Origin: Deltaproteobacteria bacterium
GTDB lineage: Bacteria; Myxococcota; UBA796; SXON01
Reading direction: 5' to 3'
NCBI GenBank assembly: GCA_947483545.1
Contig: CANKNP010000155.1
Span: 1 to 11,601 of the forward strand
DNA: 11,601 nt
The translations under genes were made by a program, and so were the position numbers. Positions 1-5,580 of this stretch are shown here, piece after piece. The notes below the pieces were generated by a model. The model was not told the DNA's origin. It made no database searches and saw only the letters and a program-made list of their open reading frames with translations. Within the stretch, counting starts at the first letter, position 1; each line of letters opens with the position of its first letter.

Positions 1-2
1 TG

Positions 3-1811
3 GGGGAGGCTTGGACCGGCGGGAGCCTCCCCGAGATCCCGGACGGGTCCGACGGGCCCGTAGGCGTGGTGGTCGTCAACGACGGCGTTCGCGTCTACCG
101 TTGGCTCCAGGACTCGCTCCGGGGGCACCGTGTCGCCGAGATCGACGTCTCCGTCGGGCGTTGGATCGAGCACGCAGTGCCCTCCGGGAGGCTCCGGACG
201 ACGCCCTCCGTCGGCGGCCGACGCGAATGGGCGGTGTTCACGTGGGAGAGTGACGCCGTCGCTTGGTCCGGCCCAGACCCCCTGGATCCTCCAGCACCGG
301 AGCTGCGCCAGGTCAAACGCGAATACGACGATGATCGGAAGCCGCTCCCAACGCCCGTGCCCCGGGGCCCGGCGCTCCTTGTCGGTGATTCCGGGAGGTG
401 GACCTGGCTCGCGGCCCGCGGTCCAAATTGGAATGCAGCCGCAGCCGCCTCTGGCGATGGCGCATGGCTCCTTGAGGGCTACCCCCACCTCGTGGGGACC
501 CACTACGAGAACGAGGTGAACCGGCTCGCGGTGTGGCGTCGGGATGGCAGCGCGTGGACCCCCCTCACGGCGCCGGCCCTTCCGACCGAACTTCTCTACT
601 TCGAGGACATCCGCCTCCTCCCGACTGCCGCGCCGACGCTCGTGCTGCAGGGCAAGCGTGGGAGGGTTGACGTGCTGCACTGGAACGGCAGCGACTGGTG
701 GGGCTTCGACGGCGAGCCTTCCCAGGGCGGCGATCTCTCGGACCCTGAGCGGACCGCCGCGCACCCGGAGTTCGTCGGCGATCAACTGCTGTGGCGAGAG
801 CGAGGCGACGACGGCGACCGACTTCGCTCGTCTCGGTGGAGCGGCGCCGGGTGGTCGGCGCCAGCCACGCTCAGCCTCCCGGGCGGACCGTGGCTTTCCC
901 AACTGGACGCAGGGTTCTGCCACTCCTTCCTCCGCATCGCGGGGACTTGGGACCGGTTGTGGGGGCTCATGGGCGACAGGCCGCCGCGCCAGCAGTTGTG
1001 CTGGGACGGGGCATCCACTGAGGAGCTGCCCGACGTGACCGTTCAGGACGTGGTCTCGGGCGGCTGTGGGGACGGCGACCAGCCCCCGTGCGAGCCTAAA
1101 GCCGTGGTTCGGCTCCCGGACGCAAGCCTGCTGGCCCTCGTGCACCCCGAGCAACCAATGAGCGATCGCTTCAGAGACGATGACTTCGGAGACCCTTCGC
1201 GTGCCTGGGAGCTTCACCGCTACGCGAATGGGGCGTGGACGCTGGACGGCACGGTGCCAGGCCGATGGTTCGACTCGCCGACGTTGGGGAGCGGCGAGCC
1301 AGCGTCGCTCACCATCCGGGACCAACTGTACCTGCGCGAGGCGGGTATGTGGCGCGACATCGGGTCGCCAGGAACACTTGCCATGCCGCGCGCGTTGGGG
1401 TTCGGTGGCCAGCGACTCCTGCTCACGTGGATCATCGACCCCGAGTCCGCCGGCAACCCGGAATACGGCGGTCGGCTCATGGCGGCCGAGTTCGACGGAG
1501 CCACCTGGCTTCCGCGAACGATCGGCCTCCCCGAACGGGTCGCGGGTGATCGCGTGCTCGCCGCGGGGCCCGATGGCGCGCCCTGGCTCGCGTGGACCGA
1601 GGCAGGCGAAGTCCTGCTCCGCCGCTGGAACGGCGCCGCCTGGGAGGACGTGGACGGCTCGGGTTCCGGCGGTGGCGTGTCGAACTCTACATCAGGCTCT
1701 GAACAGCCCGCCATCGGCTTCCTCGACGGTAAGGTCTGCGTCGCGTGGGTTGAGGCGTCAGACCAGGGCGCCTGGGGTGAACGTCCGCTGCCACGTGCTC
1801 CCGTAGGGTGA
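3..1811 (+). CDS. W-rich beta-propeller-like protein, 5'-truncated by the window
   Basis: The frame is open from the left edge, so the start lies outside; 602 residues are visible. A GTG at 66 is the first possible start inside the window, but coding-like sequence continues before it. The protein is built from loosely repeated blades with an aromatic signature of the type W-x-G-x-x-W. Examples are WRRDGSAWTPL (about 534), WNGSDWWGFDG (681), WSGAGWSAP (838), YANGAWTLDG (about 1222), FDGATWLPRT (about 1491) and WNGAAWEDVDG (1626). Spacing is irregular, from about 50 to 130 residues, with glycine- and proline-rich turns. This fits a secreted or surface beta-propeller of unknown ligand, but no catalytic motif is visible. 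A few cysteines cluster near 1060-1095. The last residues are uncertain: the +1 frame over 1770-1806 reads PGVNVRCHVLP and stops at TAG 1804-1806, which looks at least as blade-like as the annotated end. Family and function are not recognised; the propeller call is inference from the repeat pattern. Confidence 0.75.
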   Translation, partial: GEAWTGGSLPEIPDGSDGPVGVVVVNDGVRVYRWLQDSLRGHRVAEIDVSVGRWIEHAVPSGRLRTTPSVGGRREWAVFTWESDAVAWSGPDPLDPPAPELRQVKREYDDDRKPLPTPVPRGPALLVGDSGRWTWLAARGPNWNAAAAASGDGAWLLEGYPHLVGTHYENEVNRLAVWRRDGSAWTPLTAPALPTELLYFEDIRLLPTAAPTLVLQGKRGRVDVLHWNGSDWWGFDGEPSQGGDLSDPERTAAHPEFVGDQLLWRERGDDGDRLRSSRWSGAGWSAPATLSLPGGPWLSQLDAGFCHSFLRIAGTWDRLWGLMGDRPPRQQLCWDGASTEELPDVTVQDVVSGGCGDGDQPPCEPKAVVRLPDASLLALVHPEQPMSDRFRDDDFGDPSRAWELHRYANGAWTLDGTVPGRWFDSPTLGSGEPASLTIRDQLYLREAGMWRDIGSPGTLAMPRALGFGGQRLLLTWIIDPESAGNPEYGGRLMAAEFDGATWLPRTIGLPERVAGDRVLAAGPDGAPWLAWTEAGEVLLRRWNGAAWEDVDGSGSGGGVSNSTSGSEQPAIGFLDGKVCVAWVEASDQGAWGERPLPRAPVG

Positions 1812-1826
1812 ACGTCGGTTCACCCT
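1805..1826. terminator. Stop-codon-overlapping hairpin between convergent genes
   Basis: A perfect 9-bp inverted repeat (AGGGTGAAC / GTTCACCCT) with a 4-nt loop, GTCG. The left arm contains the TGA stop of the plus-strand propeller gene (1809-1811). By symmetry the right arm contains a TGA on the minus strand (1822-1820) that ends the degraded TPR-like frame. No U-run follows on either side, so intrinsic termination is plausible but not strong. The sequence GGGTGAACGTC also occurs 31 bp upstream at 1775-1785 and could pair alternatively with the right arm. Confidence 0.45.
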
Positions 1827-2102
1827 CGCTCTCCACGTTTGCGGCGATGGTCGTCCACCGCATCCCGGTGTCCGTCCGCGTGCTCCGCGCTCACCGTGCA
1901 CCAACCCTCCGACGGCCGCCTCGGCATCCCCGCTCGCGAGGAGCAGGATCGCTTGCCACCGCCGGGTGTGCGCACTGGGCCCAGCCAACCCCTCGATGGC
2001 GGCGTCCAGATCGCCCAAGCGAATGGCCCCGGTCGCGCGTTGGAACGCCTCTGGTGGTCAGCCCCTCCGCGTGTCCGGAGTGATCCTCTTGCAACGCTCT
2101 CA
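1820..2102 (-). pseudogene. Degraded TPR-like coding remnant
   Basis: The 330 bp between the propeller gene and the MBL-fold gene hold no intact gene, but the minus strand looks coding. From 2057 downward one frame reads PPEAFQRATGAIRLGDLDAA and continues through WQAILLLASGDAEAAV. This has the alanine and small-residue spacing of tetratricopeptide helices and G/C-rich third positions. The same frame is preceded by ERCKRITPDTRRG (2099-2061) but is broken by TGA at 2060-2058 and TGA at 2102-2100. Near 1900 the coding signal moves to another frame (VSAEHADGHRDAVDDHRRKR), which ends at TGA 1822-1820. Only TTG at 2018 could start the intact part. The remnant lies directly downstream of the MBL gene on the same strand. 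It is best read as the 3' relic of a TPR protein with nonsense and frameshift lesions; sequencing error could also explain the frameshift. Confidence 0.35.
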
Positions 2103-2138
2103 GCAGCGGGTGCTGGCTACGCGGTGGCATTCGGAACC

Positions 2139-2981
2139 CTACACCCCAAACCGCCCCTTCTCGTCCCGCTTCAACGTCCCGATCGCCAACGTGGGATCGT
2201 GCGTGAAAAACAACCGCCCGCCGCGCGCCAGCAAGTCCGTGAACAGCGCGGTTTTCTCATCGATCAGGCGCTCTGGAAATCGGTCGTAGCCCATCGTGAT
2301 CGGCAGGTGAACCCAGGCCGCACCGGGCACGAGATCGGCCGCGAACACCACGGGGGCGCCATCATCGTCGATATACTCGGTACACAGGAGGCCTGGGGTG
2401 TGACCCTGGCTCTCGTGAAACCGAAATCGCTCGCCCAAGAGGGCGTGGCGATGTTCACCCGCCGGCACGATGTTCAACCGTCCAGAGTCCCGGAGCAACG
2501 CCTGAAGCTCGGGGATGAAGCTGGCGCGATCCCGCACATGGGGGTGAAGCGCCCGACCAAGCGCGGCCTCCCCGACCACAAATTGCGCGTTCGGGAACAG
2601 CAGGCGCGGCGGCTGGCCCTCTTGCCAGGGCGCGAGCAGGCCGCCCGCGTGGTCGAAGTGCAGGTGGGAGAGCACGACCACGTCGATGTCCGCGTCGGTC
2701 AGGCCGATCACGCTGAGGCTGTCGAGCAGGCGATGGGTGTGCTCGTCCACGCCAAATCGATCGCGCAGCGCGGGGTCGAAAAATAACCCGATGCCGGTCT
2801 CCATCAGGATGTGCCGCGACCCCTGCGAACCAGGAACCGTCACCAACATACAGCGACACGCCAGCGGGATCCGGTGCCGACTGTCGGGCTTTGCCCAACG
2901 CTCCCACACCGCGCGCGGCGCATTCCCAAACATCGCACCGCCGTCGAGCCACTGGGTGTTTCCCTCGAGTGCTGTGATCAT
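2139..2981 (-). CDS. MBL-fold metallo-hydrolase (lactonase-like)
   Basis: 280 residues starting at ATG 2981-2979. That ATG is preceded by AAGGTGG four bases upstream and overlaps the TGA of the gene before it as ATGA, so the in-frame extension to 3053 is unlikely. The metallo-beta-lactamase signature [10 protein letters not shown] gives metal ligands H106, H108, D110 and H111. H194 (in GHTPG), D216 (in AADLVP) and H261 (in FTHDP) complete a binuclear zinc site. The N-terminal block ([19 protein letters not shown], then [10 protein letters not shown] and ETGIG) is typical of the large AHL-lactonase-like branch of the superfamily. The expected chemistry is metal-dependent hydrolysis of an ester, lactone or similar bond; the substrate cannot be read from sequence. 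No signal peptide is seen, so it is probably cytoplasmic. Translational coupling to the upstream lipoprotein is likely. Some members act as quorum-quenching lactonases, but that role is not shown here. Confidence 0.93.
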   Translation of the reverse strand: MITALEGNTQWLDGGAMFGNAPRAVWERWAKPDSRHRIPLACRCMLVTVPGSQGSRHILMETGIGLFFDPALRDRFGVDEHTHRLLDSLSVIGLTDADIDVVVLSHLHFDHAGGLLAPWQEGQPPRLLFPNAQFVVGEAALGRALHPHVRDRASFIPELQALLRDSGRLNIVPAGEHRHALLGERFRFHESQGHTPGLLCTEYIDDDGAPVVFAADLVPGAAWVHLPITMGYDRFPERLIDEKTALFTDLLARGGRLFFTHDPTLAIGTLKRDEKGRFGV

Positions 2982-3364
2982 CCGTCCACCTTCACCACAG
3001 TGATCTCCTCGGTGCGTACCCAACCCTCGGTCGGCGGTGCACAGGACGAGCAAAAAACTTTCCTGCGTACATCGCCATCCTCGGCGCGCACCTCCAACTT
3101 GACCGCCTTGCTGTTCAAGATCGCGAGGGGCTTGCCCGCGTCGTCGACGATGGTCACGGGCACGGTCGCGGTCACGACCAGGTAAGGGTCGAGCCCGTCG
3201 GGGTCCGGGTTGAGCGCCAGGGCCTCGACCTCGGCCTGCTCCTGCTCGGCCTGCTCCGCCTGCTCAAACACCTCTTCCGCAGGTCGAACCCGGGCTTCGG
3301 GGATCTCCACCGGCGTAGGGCGCCAGCAAGCGAGGATCGAGAGCAGCAGGGCAGGGGAGAGCAC
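2978..3364 (-). CDS. Small putative lipoprotein with E/Q-rich segment and CxxC
   Basis: 128 residues from GTG 3364-3362. An in-frame TAG at 3376-3374 rules out a much longer N-terminus. The N-terminus [13 protein letters not shown] ends in a plausible lipobox (ILAC, C13), although the leader is short and lacks a basic n-region. Residues 29-50 are Glu/Gln/Ala-rich ([20 protein letters not shown]) and likely helical or coiled. A probable beta domain follows (residues 60-127: [20 protein letters not shown], then [10 protein letters not shown]), with a CSSC pair (C105, C108) that could form a disulfide or bind metal. The gene overlaps the MBL gene start by 4 bp and lies 138 bp downstream of era on the same strand. 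The family is not recognised; envelope localisation is inference from the lipobox. Confidence 0.7.
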   Translation of the reverse strand: MLSPALLLSILACWRPTPVEIPEARVRPAEEVFEQAEQAEQEQAEVEALALNPDPDGLDPYLVVTATVPVTIVDDAGKPLAILNSKAVKLEVRAEDGDVRRKVFCSSCAPPTEGWVRTEEITVVKVDG

Positions 3365-3373
3365 AGGCGCAGC

Positions 3374-3502
3374 CTATCTGCTCTGGAGGTCGCGTCGGAT
3401 GGGCAAAGTTTTCCGTCCCTCAAACACGGGCGGCGCGCTCAGCAGGTCCAGGCCGTCGCCACCGCCGTCGTACCGCCGCTGCGCACCTGCGCGGCCCCCC
3501 CC
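3374..3502 (-). other. 42-codon open tail in frame after the era stop
   Basis: After the TAG of era the same frame stays open for 42 codons to TAG 3376-3374 and has no ATG, GTG or TTG in its first half. It starts with an 8-G run, and third positions are mostly G/C. The distal part, GLDLLSAPPVFEGRKTLPIR, looks like real coding sequence. Era proteins normally end where this era ends, so the tail is more likely a relic of a lost gene or a chance open stretch than part of Era. The downstream lipoprotein is also in this frame. Confidence 0.25.
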
Positions 3503-4420
3503 CTACCCATCGAGCCCCAGCTCCTTCAACAGCCGCGGGTTCCGGGTCCAGTCTCGCTCGACCACGACGAAGAGGTCCAGGCGCACCTGGCAGCCGAGCA
3601 GCACGCCGATCGCGCGGCGGGCTTCTGTGCCGATACGCTTGATCATCTTTCCGCCTTGGCCGATGACAATCGCCTTCTGACTCTCTTTTTCAACCAGGAT
3701 CTTCGCGTGGATCTGGACACGGCCAGCCTCGCGGTTCGACTCGTCGAACTTCTCGATCTCCACAGCCGTGGCGTAGGGCACCTCCTGCTCGGTGTGCTCC
3801 ATGACCCGCTCCCGGATCAGCTCGGCGACGATGAACCGCTCGGTCTCAGTGGTGAGCTGATCCTGGGGGTAGAGCGCGGGCTGCACCGGCAGGATCTTCT
3901 GGATCGCCTTGGCGAGTGTGTCGAGCCCCAGCCCCCGCTTGGCGCTCACCGGCACGATGATCGGCGACAGTTCGGCCAACGCCGCGATCACCGGCAACGC
4001 CTGCTCGCGGTCCACCCGGTCGATCTTGTTGAGCACGATCACCAGCGGCAAGCCTCGGGCGATCACCCGGTCGCGAACGGTCAAAAGCGGGGCGTCAAGC
4101 GCCGGGTTTCCCTTCGCCAGCGCATGGACCAACGGCTCGATGTCGAGGATCCAGCAGATCGCCTCGACCTCGCCCAGAACGCCCTCCGAGACCGTGACCA
4201 TCCGCTGGTTGAACGCCGTCCATGCGTCGTGCAGGCCGGGGGTGTCGAGCAGCACCACTTGCATGTCCTCGGTGTTCCAAAGACCGAGCACGCGGTTGCG
4301 CGTGGTCTGGGGCCGCTTGGAGACGGCGGCGATGCGCTCGCCCACGAGAGCGTTCAGAAGCGAGGATTTACCTGCATTTGGGCGGCCAATGAGCGCGACA
4401 GTGCCGGAGCGGAAGGGCAT
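3503..4420 (-). CDS. era: GTPase Era
   Basis: 305 residues, normal for Era. Its N-terminal GTPase domain shows G1 GRPNAGKSS (12-20), the switch I threonines in KRPQTTRNRV (T39, T40), G3 DTPG (59-62), G4 NKID (131-134) and G5 SAK (159-161). The C-terminal type II KH domain shows the Era signature: ERFIVAELIRERV (194-206), EEVPYA-like EQEVPYATAVEI (211-222), then VEKESQKAIVIGQGGKMIKR with the GxxG loop at 254-257. Era binds 16S rRNA near the anti-Shine-Dalgarno end and checks 30S subunit maturation at the cytoplasmic membrane. The start ATG at 4420-4418 places G1 at the usual distance from the N-terminus; no strong Shine-Dalgarno precedes it (CCCCGG only). It is the first gene of the leftward cluster and is divergent from the gene at 4577. 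Confidence 0.98.
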   Translation of the reverse strand: MPFRSGTVALIGRPNAGKSSLLNALVGERIAAVSKRPQTTRNRVLGLWNTEDMQVVLLDTPGLHDAWTAFNQRMVTVSEGVLGEVEAICWILDIEPLVHALAKGNPALDAPLLTVRDRVIARGLPLVIVLNKIDRVDREQALPVIAALAELSPIIVPVSAKRGLGLDTLAKAIQKILPVQPALYPQDQLTTETERFIVAELIRERVMEHTEQEVPYATAVEIEKFDESNREAGRVQIHAKILVEKESQKAIVIGQGGKMIKRIGTEARRAIGVLLGCQVRLDLFVVVERDWTRNPRLLKELGLDG

Positions 4421-4576
4421 CCGGGGCGGCTAATACGAATCGGGCGGGTAGGAGGCCCGTGACGCGATCTGCAGCGGCGTCCCCCGGCGGAGTGGACCGA
4501 CTCTCCCGGGCGCCAAGCCGCCCAACTGATCGCATCGTCCCTGGTCATCTCGAACTCCCGTGCTAAGATTCCGGCC
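4421..4576. promoter_or_regulatory. Divergent spacer with candidate leaderless promoter
   Basis: This 156-bp spacer separates era (leftward) from the gene at 4577 (rightward), so promoters for both must lie here or inside the genes. On the plus strand TAAGAT at 4564-4569 fits a TANNNT -10 hexamer that ends 7 bases before ATG 4577. With no Shine-Dalgarno present, that spacing would suit a leaderless transcript. No convincing -35 was seen. The minus strand shows no clear promoter. An imperfect inverted repeat (CCCGG and GGCG arms, about 4475-4520) is present but weak. Confidence 0.3.
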
Positions 4577-5140
4577 ATGTTTCTCCTCTCCCTGGTAGCG
4601 TGCGCGGATCTGGAGGATGGCCGGGCCGGGTTGACCGAGCACACTGCGGGCTGGGCCGCCGATCAAGGCGCGAGGGGTGCGTTGGAGTGGTCGGACGACG
4701 CCGTATTGCTCTGGGTCGGGTGCCTGGACTGCGCGGCGGATGGCACGGCGCTGTCCTGGGACCTGGGCTTTGTCTCTGCGGCGCTCGGCGGTCGTGTGTA
4801 CCAACTTCGCGTGGAGGACGCGGTGACCTGCGTCAACGACGTGTGCTTTGAATGGCCGAGCACGTATGGCGGTGCGGTGATGGAGGGGTGGAAGGTGAAC
4901 AGCGACGAGTTGGCGACCACGGCTGGGTTCCAGGACGAGGCTCGTGTGAACGTGCTGCGGGTTTGTCCGGCACAGTTCGCGGAGTCGCTGATGCCCTACG
5001 GCCAGGAGGCGGTCGCGGCGACGGGGGTGGAGCCGGCGCACCCGATGGCCTACACGAGCATCGATGATGTGGAGCTGGGTGTGGTCGAATATACGTGGTT
5101 GGACGCTGTGTCTGGGGAGATTTTGTACGTGCCGGGTTGA
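4577..5140 (+). CDS. Cysteine-containing putative lipoprotein, family unknown
   Basis: 187 residues from ATG 4577. The very short N-terminus MFLLSLVAC ends in a lipobox-like LVAC (C9). The frame stays open upstream, and a CTG at 4541 would add a leader containing R and K (residues VISNSRAKIP) ahead of the same lipobox, so the true start is uncertain. The mature part is acidic, with cysteines at 49, 52, 85, 90 and 130 (GCLDC and TCVNDVC pairs) that suggest extracytoplasmic disulfides. It has many tryptophans and beta-prone stretches. It ends in TGA 12 bp before the GTG of the next gene. I do not recognise the family. Envelope export is inference from the lipobox and cysteines. Confidence 0.6.
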   Translation: MFLLSLVACADLEDGRAGLTEHTAGWAADQGARGALEWSDDAVLLWVGCLDCAADGTALSWDLGFVSAALGGRVYQLRVEDAVTCVNDVCFEWPSTYGGAVMEGWKVNSDELATTAGFQDEARVNVLRVCPAQFAESLMPYGQEAVAATGVEPAHPMAYTSIDDVELGVVEYTWLDAVSGEILYVPG

Positions 5141-5151
5141 GCGGGGGGGGC

Positions 5152-5511
5152 GTGGTAGCATCGGAAGATGCACTCGCCCCTGCGTTACCTCCTGGTTCGC
5201 TTCAGGGTACGCTCGTGTTCCAATCCCTCGAAGAGGGGACGTTTTCCTGGGACGTGTGGGCCGAGGCCTACGGCATCGGCGGGCCGGACTACAGCCTCAC
5301 CAATCTGGCCTCCGGCACCGCGGTCGCCTCCCAGCTCGACTTTCGAACCTTCGACATCGAGGTAGGGACCGACGACGGGGACCTCTCGCTTGAATGCACC
5401 CTGGTCGCCAATGATTTGGACTGTGTCAGCACCAAGGAGGTGTCCGTTCCAGGAGCGCCGCTGGCGGTCGAGGTGGAGGACATGGAGCTGGACTGGGTCC
5501 GCGGTACGTGA
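5152..5511 (+). CDS. Small acidic hypothetical protein, possibly N-terminally damaged
   Basis: 119 residues from GTG 5152, chosen because a run of eight G residues (5143-5150) can act as Shine-Dalgarno. The same frame is open back to GTG 5095, overlapping the previous gene, and TTG 5137 overlaps that gene's TGA. The coding signal becomes convincing only from about 5200 (LQGTLVFQSLEEGTFSWDVW). The protein is acidic, beta-prone and has two cysteines (SLECTLVANDLDCVS) that could form a disulfide, as in secreted proteins, yet this start gives no signal peptide. An ATG at 5168 in another frame begins MHSPLRYLLVRF, a leader-like stretch, so a frameshift near 5200 could have separated leader from body. 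Function unknown. Confidence 0.5.
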   Translation: MVASEDALAPALPPGSLQGTLVFQSLEEGTFSWDVWAEAYGIGGPDYSLTNLASGTAVASQLDFRTFDIEVGTDDGDLSLECTLVANDLDCVSTKEVSVPGAPLAVEVEDMELDWVRGT

Positions 5512-5537
5512 TCGCTAACGACACGTCCCGGACCCAG
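5493..5537 (+). terminator. Hairpin straddling the stop codon at 5509-5511
   Basis: A 9-bp inverted repeat, CTGGGTCCG (5493-5501) with CGGACCCAG (5529-5537), encloses a second 5-bp stem, ACGTG (5506-5510) with CACGT (5522-5526). The TGA of the preceding gene lies inside. No U-run follows, so this is a terminator-like or mRNA 3'-end-protecting structure rather than a classical intrinsic terminator. It isolates the gene at 5152 from the NYN gene at 5581. A shorter CTAACG / CGTTAG pair (5515-5520, 5545-5550) would compete with it. Confidence 0.45.
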
Positions 5538-5580
5538 GCCCGCGCGTTAGGCCCCGCCCTCCCCCTGAAAACGAGCCGAA

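Noticed and set aside
2981..3053. N-terminal extension of the MBL-fold protein to 3053
   Set aside because: The extra 24 residues overlap the lipoprotein gene and do not look like family sequence; the ATG at 2981 has a good Shine-Dalgarno and an ATGA overlap.
3656..4462. Long plus-strand open frame (268 codons) opposite era
   Set aside because: It is fully antisense to an unmistakable Era with all GTPase and KH motifs; high GC makes long antisense frames common, and the product is an Arg/His/Asp-rich shadow.
4430..5173. Minus-strand frame of 247 codons opposite the 4577 gene
   Set aside because: His/Arg/Pro-rich product with no recognisable motif; the plus strand has the better codon pattern and a lipobox.
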